This document shows positions 34,973-49,400 of a DNA stretch of 64,000 bases, one piece after another. Source of the DNA: Amyelois transitella (taxonomy: Eukaryota; Arthropoda; Insecta; Lepidoptera; Pyralidae); assembly GCF_032362555.1 (NCBI RefSeq), contig NC_083534.1:1268001-1332000 (forward strand), written 5' to 3'. Positions within the stretch are counted from its first letter, which is position 1. Each line of letters opens with the position of its first letter. The notes beneath the pieces are model-generated. The model was not told the origin of the DNA. It did not search any database and saw nothing but the letters and a program-made list of their open reading frames with translations. The translations under genes were made by a program, and so were the position numbers.

Positions 34973-37900
34973 CTAAGCTTTAGCGACGCCGACTAGCGCG
35001 GGCCGTACGCATCGTTCCCTCAGCTTGTAGCCCACCTTACTCACAGCCACCACTGTCCCGGGTTCAGCTCCTTCCACCTCCTGTTTAATGAATAGAATAT
35101 CTTCATTTGCTTTTGATAATGGCAGTCGAGAATAGAACCCCTCCATATATTTGTCGTGAAATGCGACTAAGGGACCGGATTATATATACATATATAATAT
35201 ATATACATATATATTTATTAGGTTTCCTCTTGTGGACGATTGGCTAGCAACCTGGTCACTTTTTAAATCTCAATTCCATTACTTAAATCTAATTATAACT
35301 ACTACCGCTTCCAAAGCGCATGTGTAGATGAAGCGGCGGAACAAACTACACTGCAGCATTTTCATCGGACGTCAATATACAAATATAGATCTCTTAAATC
35401 TAAATCACGGACGAATGCACATTGTCTATATTAAAAAACACGAATGAATTTCGAACTAGTTGTTTCAATACGAATATTTCGTCAAATAAATAAAGATAAA
35501 ATAAAATATGTACACACTGTACAAATTATGTCAACATACATACATATGGTCACGTCTATATCCCTTGCGGGGTAGACAGATCCAACAGTCTTGAAAAGAC
35601 TGAATGGCCACATTCAGCTATTTGGCTTAATGATAGAATTGAGATTCAAATAGTGACAGGTTGCTAGCCCATCGCCTGAAAAAGAATCCCAAGTTTGTAA
35701 GCCTATCCCTTAGTCGCCTTTTACGCCATCCACGGGAAAGAGATGGGAGTGGTCCTATTCTTTTTTCTATTGGTGCCGGGAACCACACGGCACAACAAAC
35801 ATATGTCAACACCATGTCAAAAATGCACAATATAAAATACCTGTTGAAAGAGTGCTTCGTGTAAATTCGGGTCGAATTTCTCTCGCAACGGTGAAACTGC
35901 CACTAGCCCGTGTCGCGCGAACACCTGAGAACAAGAGGGAAAACATAATAAATACATACACACATTCATGCATATATCCCTTGCGGGGTAGCCAGAGCCG
36001 ACAGTCTTGAAAAGACTGATTGGCCACGTTTGGCTTAATGATAGAATTGAGATTCAAATAGGCTTTTAGGCGATTGTCTAAAAGCGAATCGCCTAAAAGA
36101 AGAATACCATGTTTTTTATCTTATGGTATGGCTTACACGATAAAAACACGGTATTCTTCTTTTAGATGTGTCTTAGTCGCCTTTTACGACATGGGAAAGA
36201 AGGTGAAGAAGATTATTATTAAATTGTCTATTATTTTTGTTTAATAAACAGACAGTTCGATTACTATCATTAAGCCAAACAGCTGAACGTGGCCTTTTTT
36301 CAGCCTATTCAATACTATTATCTCTGTCTTCCCCGCAAGGAATATACACGTGATTATATGTATGCATGTGAGTCAGAGGCAGTTACAGAGTATTCAATAG
36401 AATAGACTTATTTTCAAAACTGGATACAAGGTATCACTTATTGACGTCACATCATTGAAAGCACCACCAACCTGTGTCAGCTGCGCTCTGGTGAGCCTGA
36501 CGCCGTCGTGCAGCGACCTCAGAGCTGCCGAGGCTCCGTCCACCCCGCCCTCTGTCAGGGAGCTCTCGGGGACGCTTTCGGCGGCCGCCGCCAGTGTGTC
36601 CGCCACCTAAGGGAATAGTGGGACTGATTATTTTCAAGTACATTTTGAAAATGAAAAATATTTTATTTGGAAACAAAAACAAGTACAATTTAAGTAACAT
36701 AGGATAACGATGACATCTGCAAAGTTATGAAACTGTGTCGCAGATCTCAACGCCCACACGAACGATCTCATTTTATACAAAAAACAAACATATTGTTTAT
36801 GTCAATGTCAAAAGGCTCAGAGTGATGTGAATATTGGATGTCTATCCCACTCACAAGACAACGAGGTTTATATCGGCGGGCTTCGACATACAAATTGCAT
36901 ATTCACCTTTGTTATTATTGTTCATACATACATAAATACGTAACGCCTATATCCCTTGCGGGGTAAACAGAGCCAACAGTCTTGTAAAGTCCGATAGGCC
37001 ACGTTCAGCTGTTTGGTTTAACGATAGAATCGAGATTCAAATAGTGACAGGTTGCTAGCCCATCGCCTAAAAGAATGATCCCAAGTTGATAAGTTTATCC
37101 CTTAATCGTCTTTTACGACATCCACGGGAACGAGATGTGATTGGTAGGTACCATTCTTTTCTTTTTATAGGTGCCGAAAACCACACGGCACTGTGATAGT
37201 GAATAAAGATAAAATCAATATATATATATCTACTAGCTGTGCCCGCGCCTTCGTCCGCGTGGAATAGCTATTTGGCTTCATTGAAGCCCTCAAGGATGAA
37301 TAATTTTCCCCGTTTTTTTTCACATTTTTCACTACTTCTTCGCTCCTAAAAGTTGCAGCGTGATGTTATATAGCCTAATAAAGCCTTCCTTGATAAATGG
37401 TCTATTCAATTCAAAACAAAAAGAATTTTTCAATTTGAACCGTTCCGTTCCTGAGATTAGCGCGTCCAAACAAACTCTTCAGCTTTATAATATTAGTATT
37501 AATAGATCTAATATACTCACATCGAGCAAATCCTTACAGAAACTCTGGATTGCGAAAGACTTCGCATCTTCAACCTGTTTGACCATACGCCTCCGGACGT
37601 TCTCGCCGTCGGCCAATGCACGCTTGTACTTATCCTGGAATCATATATATGTTTATTAGCGGTTGTCCGCGACTTCGTTCGCCTAAAAAAGTTCACTGAA
37701 AATCTCAATACATTTAAATCATCAACTTCATGCGAAAATGTCGTTTAATATATCTTCTCTAAGTGTAAAATAAAATGAGTTTAATGACTTAAACTTTTCA
37801 CATTATTATTATAATAATGATGTTGAAATAATATAAATATGTAACTCACCCCCTGTTTTGCCCCCTTATCGTGGTGGAGTGGGGAGAGAAACTTAAGTAA

Positions 37901-39969
37901 AACAATTTTTGAATTGGACCAAGTGCCGTGTGGTTCCTGGCACCAATATAAAAAGAATAGGACATCTCTTTCCCATTCCCATTGCCTATAAGAAGAATCC
38001 CAAGTATATAAGCCTATCCCTTAGTCGCCTTTTGAGACATCCATTGGAAAGAAATGGAGTGGCCCTATACTGTTTATATCAGTAAGTAACACTAAATCTC
38101 TTAAATGGCTTAAGGTGTTCGTAATTGAAACCAAAAACCACGAAAGTTTATCAATTTCTATTGAAGGCCACAATAAATCTCTTTCCCATGGATGTCGTAA
38201 AAGGCGACTAAGGGATAGGCTTACAAACTTGGGATTCTTTTTTAGGCGATGGGCGAGCAACTTATCACTATTTGAATCTCAATTCTATCATTAAGCCCAA
38301 CGTGGCCATTCAGTCTTTACAAGACTGTTGGCTCTGTCTACACCGCAAGGGATATAGACGTGACCATATGTATGTATGATGTATAAAAATAACTGGGCTA
38401 CGCATTTAGCTACAGTACAAAGCTAACCTCATAATCCTTCATCTGTTGTTTAACAGTGTTTAGTTCTGTGGTCAGCGTCTCGATTTGCTTATGACACTCC
38501 TCTATGGTGGTTGGCAGCTGTGGCTTATCATTGGCCGTCTCCGCTGGCTTCTCTTCTGTGCTGTAGCCTCGGGCCGTGCTTCTGAAAAGAAGAACATATA
38601 TACATATATATTTACATATCTAGGCTACCACTCCATAACTTTATAGGAATTTCTTATAAAACTATAGTATCGTTGAATTTGTATCTTGTAACATAAGTCT
38701 CAATCTTACTAGAAACAAGGCTAGCGCAATTTGTGTAATTTGTCCCATATATATATTTATTTATGTATTTATTTATAACTTCATCATAGATGTTGTAATA
38801 GGCGACTAAGGGAATGGCTTATAAACTTGTGATTCATATTTTAGGCGATGGGCCAGCAACCTGTCACTATTTGAATCCTAATTCTAACATTGGGCCCTAA
38901 AACTGAATGTGGTGGTTCAGTTATTTCGGGACTGTTTACTCTGTCTACCCCATAAGGTACAAAGACGTGATTATTTGTTTATATGTAAGACTTTAGAGAT
39001 TGCTTATTTATTTACATAGGTATATTAGTTCTAAACCAAAAGATTTGTCATTATTTAATACAAACAAATTTGAACTCAAAGTCCAACTTTCAACATTGCT
39101 TAAAACATGCGTATGACCTGGACAACTTCTCATGACATACATTACAAATACAAATATTGTTTATTCAGTATGAGTTTACAAAAGTTTGTTCTGCTGGCCC
39201 CTATTAAAGGTTTCTCTATGGTATAGGAGTCAGGCTTCTTCCAATTGTCAGTTACATTCTTTTTGTTTAAAATTGTATAGCGCTACTGGCTGCTAAGAAA
39301 AAAGTTAATTTTTAATAAAAGAAAAAAGGAAATTGAAAAATTTATTTTCACAACAACGATTTAAGGCGAATTGAAGTTAGGATTATTTTTATGTTTTAAG
39401 TTTTTTTATAATAGTTTTCTTTATTGTTACCTACACACAGTATTTTATTTTACATCCCGTCCAATTATCTAAACACTTTTCATACCGCAAACGAAAGCTA
39501 TCTTTTTCATTTTAACATGACCAAAAATCAAACTCACATAGTGACACTAGAAATTATGTCTTCAATACTTTGTAGTATTAAACAAATATTGACCAGAATC
39601 CCACGACTAATGGAACAGACGCTATCAATATGAGTAAAGGTGATCTAATTGAACCTTACATAGTGTGTAAGGTCCAATCTTTGATACTATAAACTACAGA
39701 TTTCATCATCCTAATAATATCAATTCTCCGATGAATTTTAAGGATATTTATTTCTAATTAAGTGTATCGTTAACGTGTTTATGTACAATTTCATTTTAAA
39801 CCGGTTTAGTTTGTATTTATATATGTTAGAAATTGATGTTTTAGGTTATCTAGACTATGGTTGCGCAATGGTGCTATTACCTGTAAAGATTCGGCCGGAA
39901 ATTCCGTAAACTAGTTTCAGTGATATATCTCGCCATTCTACCTAAACTGTACGCTTTTAATGATGCCAT
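34973..39969 (-). CDS. GRPEL1: mitochondrial GrpE homologue (GRPEL1/Roe1), complete, 6 exons
   Basis: GrpE releases ADP from mitochondrial Hsp70 in the matrix and supports the import motor. Exons in translation order: 39969-39881, 38581-38428, 37634-37521, 36606-36472, 35924-35841, 35080-34973; 684 nt, 227 residues, every junction in phase. Exon 1 (MASLKAYSLGRMARYITETS, RNFRPNLYR) is basic, hydroxylated and lacks acids apart from one Glu, fitting a presequence. Exons 2-3 carry the long helix (ETLTTELNTVKQQMKDYEDK, NVRRRMVKQVEDAKSFAIQS). Exons 5-6 carry FARHGLVAVSPLREKFDPN, HEALF and the GrpE signature GTVVAVSKVGYKLRERCVRP, ending VGVAKA. A likely minus-strand AATAAA is at 34795-34800. Confidence 0.96.
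35277..35370 (-). repeat. short SINE-like repeat fragment
   Basis: Inverted fragment of the 1906-2043 family in the last GRPEL1 intron. The region before it (35140-35275) holds a degraded SINE piece and a TATATATA run. Confidence 0.55.
35535..35794 (-). mobile_element. abundant SINE, minus orientation
   Basis: Full-length copy, 46 bp downstream of the 35841 donor of GRPEL1. Confidence 0.85.
35955..36200 (-). mobile_element. rearranged SINE copy with internal inverted repeat
   Basis: A minus SINE whose middle (36060-36170) contains AAGAAGAATACCATG and its near complement CACGGTATTCTTCTTTT, a local inverted duplication. Confidence 0.6.
36925..37188 (-). mobile_element. abundant SINE, minus orientation
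   Basis: Full-length but diverged copy in the GRPEL1 intron between 36606 and 37521. Confidence 0.75.
37232..37505 (+). mobile_element. Helitron-like lepidopteran repeat
   Basis: Complete copy, CTAGCTGTGCCCGCGCCTTC to TATAATATTAGTATTAATAG, ending 15 bp from the GRPEL1 exon 3 donor. Confidence 0.7.
37920..38380. mobile_element. SINE fragments in both orientations
   Basis: Head pieces at 37922-38060 (plus head, then minus body) and a plus copy from about 38176 to 38378 lacking its head. Located in GRPEL1 intron 2. Confidence 0.6.
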
Positions 39970-40418
39970 TTTGGTCTAAATTTACTATTTTTACAGAATA
40001 TATTGTTCAGAGGTTAGGCCAAAATTCTTATCTGTCAATGTATTTTTTTATTTAATTTTTTTAGTAACTGTCACTGGGTTGACACACAGGCGCAAAAATT
40101 TAAATTTGTCATTACGTGTAACGAAACGTTAAGCTATCCAAAGAAACGTCAATGTCGGATGTAGTTTACCTACAATCTACAATACAATGTCAATGTCAGT
40201 CAACAACAGCTGATGAAAACTTGGAGCGTTGGGAAAAGCGAAAAATTTACGTCACTATCTCGTAGAGAACTAATGTGAAAAAATGCAAAATATTCCGCCA
40301 CGATGCTAAAAATCTCCACGCGAAACCGCCTACGCTCCATCTGAATCTATTTTGTTTGATACTCTAGCTATTTCCGTCCAGTGTTCTCGCGGTGGTAGAA
40401 GAGCGCGCTCGTTTGAAA
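39970..40418. promoter_or_regulatory. divergent promoter region between GRPEL1 and PHOSPHO2
   Basis: 449 bp separate the two start codons, which point away from each other, so transcription start sites for both genes must lie here unless upstream exons exist. No recognisable repeat is inserted and no TATA box could be assigned. The minus-strand start reads CAAAATGGCATC. Confidence 0.5.
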
Positions 40419-43400
40419 ATGGTGTCGCTCGCAGTTTTTGATTTTGATCGCACGATCGTAGACGATGACTCTGACGCCACAATAATAAATAAATTGAGGG
40501 AAAAGCAGCCGCCGCCAGAGTGGGAGACTTCTAATCATGACTGGACTCCTTATATGAGCGACGTGAGTACTTTTTCTTGTAATTTTAGCAAGTCACCCTA
40601 TGTATATTTAGTTGCGAATTTATCATTGTTTTAATGATATCATGAGCTAAAACTTGTTTGGAGTGCTGTGTAATATTGCTGGGTACATTCTTTCGATTTA
40701 TTAAAAATGTTATTAATTTTAATTTTCTAATTAGAACTTTAAAAACTCCAAAGTGTACGATCTATTTTCCTGCATAAAGCAAACTAATGGACTTATCAAT
40801 AAGTCTACTAGACCATAGAAAACCTATTTCTGTAAAGTGATAAAATTTTTACATTCATAAACTGAAAACACAAAAAGATATATTTTTTCAGATATTTCAT
40901 TAAAATTTATAAAGAATTTAGTTTCTATGTACAAAATGATATAGGTACATATTTAATAGATAGCTGCTGAAATATTTCTTTAAAAATCAGAGCTTTCGCT
41001 TATGTGAGAGTAACAAAAATAATTACAACAACAAATAAATAAATTTGAACAATCAACTATTACCTAACTTTAATGAGGTAGGTATAATGTATTTTTTTTT
41101 TATCTAACAAATCTATGAAATAGTGAGAGTATCTAACAAATGGAGAAATGGCACTGTTAAAGTATTTTTAATTTCTACAAAATAGGCAACATCACTCACT
41201 GTTTGAGGATTATTTTTTTTTAATAGATATTATATAAATATAATTATAAGAATGCTATATAAGATTAAAAAATATACATACATACATACATAAAATCACG
41301 CCTCTTTCCCGGAGGGGTAGGCAGAGACTACCTCTTTCCACTTGCCACGATCTCTGCATACTTCTTTCGCTTCGTCCACAATAAAAAAAAATAAAAAATA
41401 TACCTAATTAAAGTCAGGTAATAGTATCAACTATAAAAATATATACATTGTTATTGTTGTTTTTTTTTATTTGATTTTAACTGATTGTTTTTTATATGTG
41501 TTCGAAATTCTTGAGAAAATTGAGGACCTGCACTCAGTTCCTATCATAATCTTAAGTGGCTATCACTTAGTCATTTCTTCTATATTGTTATTGAAGTAAT
41601 GACTAAGACCTTGTACACTTAAAAGAGAAATAGCACTTTGATGCTTCAAAGACAGGTCAATAAACTTGGGAATATTCTTTTAGCCTATGGACCTCTAACT
41701 ACATGAATCTCAATTCCATCATCAAGCCAAACAGCTAAACATAGTCTTTCAGTCTTTTCAGGACTGTTGGCTCTGTCTACCCCGTAAGAGTGATAGACGC
41801 GACGACGATATGTATACTTATATATGTAATAAAATTGGTAGAAAAAGGGACATACGGCGATACAATAAAAAAAATTAAATTACAAATGTGGCATTATCAT
41901 ATATATTAAAACCTGTATTCTTTTGCAAGCGGCGCTAAATTAGCGCGAGCGAAGTTGTAGGTAAAACCTAGTAGGTATGTAGTATTAAACCAACAAGTTT
42001 ATTTTTCTCTTTAAATGTTTGGACACCATTGTAAGGATATTTTGTGGATTATCTTGTTTGGGGATAACAGATAGTGGAAGCAGGCAAGTTAATTATAGTA
42101 TGAATCTAAGCTAATATTATAAAGCTGAGGAGTTTGTTTGTTTGAACGCGCTAATCTCAGGAACTACTGGTTCTAATCAAAAATTTATTTTTGCGTTGAA
42201 TAGACCATTTATCGAGGAAGGCTTTAGGCTATATCACATCACGCTGCAACTATAAGGAGCGAAGAAATAATGGAAAATGTGAGAAAAACGGGGAAAATTA
42301 TTCATCCTTGAGGGCTTCCTTCAATGGTGCCCAAAATAACTATTCCACGCGGACGAAGTTGCGGGCACAGCTAGTACCTATATAGAAATAATAGGTAAGT
42401 AATAATAAATTGTGTGTAGATACAAAATATGTACAAGAACATAATTTCGACGAATTGCTTTTATTTGGCTTCTGATTGGCTGACGAAACGTCACTATAGT
42501 ATAGATGTTAATTAGTTGCTTGGTTTCGCCTCGCCCTGGGTTTCGGTCACGTGGACGTTTACAAAAATGGGCAATACTTGTGACTTTGTTGGCATAATCA
42601 TCGTGTTTCATATATAAATACACTAGTTGTGCCCGCGACTTCGTCCGCGTGGATTTTAGGCATCATTGAAGCCCTCAAATACGAATAATTTTCCCAGTTT
42701 TTTTTTTAAGTTTCCATTATGTCTTCGCTCCTAAAAGTTGCAGCGTGATGATATACTTATAGCTTAAAGCCTTTAAAAAAATGGTCTATTCAACACAAAA
42801 ATAATTTTTCAATTCGAAACAGTAGTTCCTGAGATAAGCGCTTTCAAACTAACTAATAAACAACTAAACAAACTCTTCAGCTTTGTAATTTTAGCATAGA
42901 TTTATTCATATAATCACGTCTATATCCCTTGTGGTGTAAACAGAGTCAGCAGTCTTGAAAGACATATATTTATACATTTCGCGTTTATATAATTTAGAGT
43001 CTGGAATAGGACGTAGGGTACACCTTTCATCCCGGAAAACACTAGTTTAGTTCCCGTGGGATTGGTGAAAAACCAGTATTATTTTTGTAGCTAAAGCTAC
43101 TATAATTATAAAGGTAAAAAAAAACTCCAAAAACGGCAGTTTCCGAGTTTCAAACAAATAAACAAACAAACGCTTTCAATCTCAAAGATACGCGGTTTGG
43201 AAAATACCTGGTATGCGTCAACTATGTTATAGTTTTGGCGTGTGATCGATGCGGTGACCTTGTGCGGGGTAGACGCGACTTGGCATCTGACGAGTTTCGG
43301 CCGCGGTCAGAGGCATAGGAGGTAGCGATTAAATCATTTGTATGACACTATAAATAGATATTATATTATATACTAGCTGTGCCGCGACTTAGTCCGCGTG

Positions 43401-46400
43401 GAATCGTTATTTTAGGCATCATTGAAACCCTCAAGGATGAATAATTTTACCCGTTGTTTTCTTTGCTTCTTATAGTTGCAGCGTGATGTTATATAGCCTT
43501 CCTCGATAAATAGTCTATTCAACGCAAAACGCAGAATTTTTCAATTTGAACCAGTAGTTCCTGACATTAGCGAGTTCAACCAAACAAACTCATCAGCTTT
43601 ATAATATAAGTATAGATATACATAATAGATAATAATACATTATACATAATATATTATAATGATAACGCCGTGTAGTTCCCGGCACCAATATTATAAAGAA
43701 TAAACCGACTCCATGTCTTTCCCATGGATGTCGTGACGCGACTAAGGGACAGGCTTACAAACTTGGGATTCTTTTTTAGGCGATGGGCTAGCAACCTGTC
43801 ACTATTTGAATCTCAATTCCATCATTAAGCCAAATAGCTGGGCGTGGCCTGTCAGTCTTTTCATGGTACCGTGGGAATCGCCAGTAAGATAAAAATCTAT
43901 CTTTGTGACAAATTAAGTTATCTGTCCAGTAGTTTTTTTGAGTTAATTCGTTACAAACAAAAATACAAATCTTTTCTCTTTATTATATCAAAATATGGAT
44001 TTGGTACTCAAGGCTTGTTCTATCTCCTTGCCATGTCAAATTCAGTGCAGTTCTATTTGAATTTGTCCATTTCAAACAAAAATATAAATATTTTCTCCTT
44101 AATTAAAACTAATTTTATAAATTTCCGATATAACTTGTTGGAATTAGAAATTAATACATACCTACACATAACCACGTTTTTATCCCTTGCGGGTAGACTG
44201 AGCCAACAATCTTGAAAATACTACTAGGCCACGTTCAGCTATTTTTCATTAATAATAGGATTGAGATCCAACTAGTGACAGGTTGCTGGCCCATTGCCTA
44301 AAAGAAGAATCTCAAGTCAATAAGCATATCACTTAGTCACCTTTTACGACACCCATGGGAAAGTGATTCCTATGGAAATTCATACTGTAGGATATTTGTG
44401 AATTTGCGATTTTAAAATATCCGCTTCCGCTTATGACATACCCCACTATGAACACTCTAAACTTCAACCTTCACCTTGGGAGAAATCTCTTCCAAAATCT
44501 GTTTGCAACAATGTATGCAATCACATTTACGCTATTGTATATATTTATTTTCAATCTTTATATAATACTAGCTGTGCCCGCCCGCGACTTCGTCTGCGTG
44601 GAAAGTTATTTTGGGCATCATTGAAGCCCTCAAGGATGAATAATTTTTCCCGTTTTTTCATATATTCCATTATTTCTTTGCTCCTTATAGTTGCAGCGTG
44701 ATATTATATAGCCTAAAGCATTCCTCGATAAATGGTCTATTCAATACAAAGATTTTTTCAATTCGAAACAGTAGTTCCTGAGATAAGCGCGTTCAAACAA
44801 ACAAACAAACAAACTCTTCAGCTTTATAATATTAGTATAGATTCAACTCATGTAGCTATGATTCACGAGTGACGCAATCGTTTATGCCTTCCTGAAAATT
44901 ATCCTATACTCGCAAATCACTATGTTAATAAAACTACATATATGTACTTGCGTACTATTCTGTGAGAAACTGAAGGTAGAACTGTCATCATGCTCCTGGC
45001 TATTCACGAACGACCTTCTTCCTCCTGGTTTGGTTAGTCCCGGTTGCATCCTCACCACTCTGGAGAGGAGCCCGGGGTGTGGACTTTGACTTGACTTTGA
45101 CCATGGATTCTGGATTGGGTGAGTCAGGTTTTTACACGAAGCGTTACCCATCTGACATCTGAAACCTTTGCAGGGCCATATAGACTGTATTGGATCATGG
45201 TTTCAAATCCAGGTGCCTGAATGTGCAGGTTTCCTCGAGACTAGCAGCGTTTTTAGGTAACTCATCATCATGTACCTATTACTAAATATTAAAAAATCAA
45301 GACAAAAATTAAAAAAAAACCGGCCAAGTGCGCGTCGCACTAAGGGTTCCGTACCATCATCACATTTGTTAGGTACTTTAATATTTATTTTTTATATTCA
45401 CGTTTCTACAAGTTTTTTGAAATCGACCCAAAAATTGCTTTGAAATATGAAGAAATGCCATGCAACATTTTGGGTTTTTATAACAACGCCATCTAGCGCA
45501 AATCGTGAGAACTAGAACGCTTTCAATACATACCACGTTGCATGTCCTATAGTATACCTATACTATAGAGAAGCCTATGTTGCTCCTGAAGATTTTGTCT
45601 ACCTTTGTGCTAAATATCATCACATCATACATAGTCCAGTAGTTTTTGAGTTTATTTGTGAGAAACAAATAGTGACAGGTTGCTAGCCCATCGCCCAAAA
45701 GAAGAATCCCAAGTTTATAAGCCTACCCCTTAGTCGCCTTTTACGACACCCATGGGAGCGAGGTGCTGTGATCATAATCTTTTTTTTTATTGGTGCCGGG
45801 AGCCACACGGCACAATAATATGTATGGATAGAGAGTTATGAATGTGGATGAAGCGAAGGAAGTATGCAGAGATCGTGGCAAGTGGAAAGAGGTAGTCTCT
45901 GCCTACCCCTCCGGGAAAGAGGCGTGATTTTATGTATGTATGTATAAATCATCTTTTGCAGGTCTTCGAGCACGCGTACTCGGCAGGCCTGAGCCAGGAT
46001 GACATCTTGTCGGCCATAGCGTCCATGCGCGAGAACCCTGGCGTCTCCGAGCTGGTGAGGACATTGGCTGCGTCCGGGTGGGATGTTCTGCTGCTGACTG
46101 ACGCCAACTCCGTCTTCGTCGACCATTGGCTGAAGAGTCATGGGCTTCAGGTGAGTCTTCTTAGCCATGCCGATCAAGATCTGAAGTATCTTAAGTAAAT
46201 GGTACTTACATAAGTTCGTCGGCAGTCGAATCCTTAAGGTACATACATACATACATACAATCACGTCTATATCCCTTACGGGGTAGACAGAGCCTACAGT
46301 CTTGTAAAGACTGATAGGCCACGTTCAGCTATTTGGCTTTAAGATAGGATTGAGATTCAAATAGTGACAGGTTGCTAGCCCATCGCCTAAAAGAAGAATC

Positions 46401-49400
46401 CTAAGTTTATAAGCCTACCCCTTAGTCGGCTTTTACGACATCCATGGGAAAGAGATGGAGTGGTCCTATTCTTTTTTGTATTGGTGCCGGGAACCACACG
46501 GCATCGTTAAGGTGCTCGGTTAAAATGCGTAAAAGGCACTGGTTCGAATCCCAATTCGGCCATGAACCGATGCCTATTTTCGAAGTTATGTATATTGACG
46601 GCCTCTGTGGCGCAGCGGTAGTACGCTTGTCTGTGACACCGAATCCCGGTCAGGGCATGATGAGAAAAAACTTTTTCTGATTGGCCTGGGTCTTAGATGT
46701 TTATCTACATAATTATTTATTATAAAATAAAGTATCGTTGAGTTAGTATCTCGTAACACAAGTCCCGAACTTACTTCGAGGCTAACTCAATCTGTGTCAT
46801 ATGTCCCGTATGTATTTATTTATGTACTAGCTGTGCTTGCGACTTCGTCCGCGTGGAATAAGTATTTTGGGCATCATATTTAAATAAATACATATTGCAA
46901 AAATTTGCAAACATCCTCCTCGGCTTTATCAATTATAGCTGCTAATTGTTATGCGACTTGGCGACGACTTGGCCCACATCATTATCCGCGACGGAACGGA
47001 GACCGTATAGTGAGATGAGATGCCTTTGCCCAGTAGTGGGATCTTACAGGCTGATACTTTACTTTACTTTAAAATAGTAATATCTTCTAAGATGTTCATT
47101 GAAATTAAGTGATATCAAAGACAGTTGTGTTTACAATTAAATACTCATAATCTACAACAATCTTAAAAGATAGACATAATCAGTTTAAAAGAAGGTAAGA
47201 GGTAAAAGCAGACAAACATACAAAGGAAGTATTATAAGTAGAATGATACCTATCTATATGTAGGAACTACTTCCTATCGCCCCGCATCTTTCGATCGCCC
47301 TGCTCTATCCTACGATAGAGCAGGGCGATCGAAAGATGCGGGGTTAGGGGAGGCGGTCAGGCGGTCACGCGTTTTAGAAAGAACGCTGGTTCGCCGTATT
47401 AAATGTTTCGCTGCAAATTGCTTATAACGACTATATCTCAAAACCTATTCGTCTGATTTATATACTGTAAATGGCAATTTTAGTCTACATGAAAAGCCGA
47501 AAGTAATTAACATATTTATTTGGATAAGGATTAATACTGAATTAAAGAAAATTGGTTTCAAAATAACTTATGTTTATAATGAAAAAATAATCTTAAAAAA
47601 TGAACATAAAAGTGGTTATTGTAAATAAACCTTAAGAGATAGATATATGCTCTCGCGGACTTTTTTGTTGCAAAAAATGAGTACTTCACATCTTTAGTAC
47701 ATTGTTTTACTATATCTTTGTTGGTTTGCGCAGCGTTCGCGTGGAAAGCTCGCAGATGGCCGACTCATTCAACTTTCACCTGCATTGTTGACGTTTCCCG
47801 TAGGAAATCCGGGATAAAATGTAGCCTATAGCCTTCCTCGATAAATAGACTATCTAACAGTGAAAGAATTATTCAAATCGGTTCAGTAGTTTCTGAGATT
47901 AGCGCGTTTAAACAAACAAACAAACAAAACAAACTCTTCAGCTTTATAATATTAGTATAGATTTGATATTTGATCATGATCATGTTCATGAGTCAGTGCA
48001 GAAGGTGCGGTAAAAAACCGCACTGCAGCGTTTACCTCAACAACGTCAACTTCACAATTATCCAAGTTAAAGAAAAGAAAATGTGTGAAATAGTTACTGA
48101 GAGATGACTATTGTATCTGCTTATGTACCTACCTACACAATAGTGTTGATTAGCATAGCATTCTGCTATTGTGATCAAGATTGCTTATATTACGCCAAAA
48201 CTAGCTGTCGCCCGCGGATTTTTCCGCAATAAATGTACTATTTTCTTATTACATACGGTCATGTCTTATTACATATGGTCACGGTTTTATCCTTTGCGCG
48301 GTAGACAGAGCCAACAGTCTTGAAAACACTGAATGGCCATGGTTAGCTATTTGGCGTAATGATAGAATTGAGATTCAAATAGTGACAGGTTGCTAGCTCA
48401 TCGCCTTAAAAAAGAATCCCAAGTTTGTAAGCCTGTAGTATATAGTATAGTATAGTAATATGTTGTATATATAGTACATTATATGTGGATCTAATAAATA
48501 AATATAGCTTTACGCTGTTTTATTTCAAAAAGATATTATCTTTTTTTAAAACAGCGTGACGAACACCCGTCCAAACATAACGTTAATATAATTAGTATCA
48601 CTATGCAAAGTTAAAACTAACCACAAAAACTTTAAAGGTTATACTCGTATTTGTTGATACATACCTACATACAATCACGTCCACAACACTTGCGGGGCAG
48701 ACAGAGCCAACTATATAACATCACGCTGCAACTTTTAGGAGCGAAGAAGTAATGGATCACGTGAAAAAAAAAACGGGGAAAATTATTATTCATCCTTGAG
48801 GGCTTCAATGATGCCCAAAATAACTATTCCACGCGGACGAAGTCGCGGGCACAGCTAGTACGAGATAAACAACATATTTTAATATCATTATATATTTATA
48901 TATATTTTTTGGACAAATAACACAGATTGAGTTAGCCTCGAAGTAAGTACGAAACTTGTGTTACGAGATACTAACTCAACGATACTATATTTTATAATAA
49001 ATACTTATATAGATAAACATCCAAGACCCAGGCCAATCAGAAAAAGTTCTTTTCTCATGATGGCCGGAATTCAAACCCGGGACCTCCGGTGTCACAGACA
49101 AGCGCACTACCGCTGAGCCACGGAGGCCGTCAAATTCACACAAGTAAAAAATGTAATGGTCACGTCTATATCCCTTGCGGGGTAGACAGAGCCAACAGGC
49201 TTGAAAAGACTGAATGGCCCCGTTCAGCTATTTGGCTTAATGATAGAATTGAGATTCAAATAGTGACAGGTTGCTAGCCCATCGCCTAACTAAGAATCCC
49301 AAGTTTGTAAGCCTATCCCTTAGTCGTCGTTTACGTCATCCATGGGAAAGAGATGGAGTGGTCCTATTCTTTTGTATTGGTGCCGGGAACCACACGGTAC

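Noticed and set aside
44433-44624. Small plus-strand frame with hydrophobic stretch
   Set aside because: AT-rich intron sequence running into a Helitron-like repeat; the hydrophobicity reflects T-rich codons.
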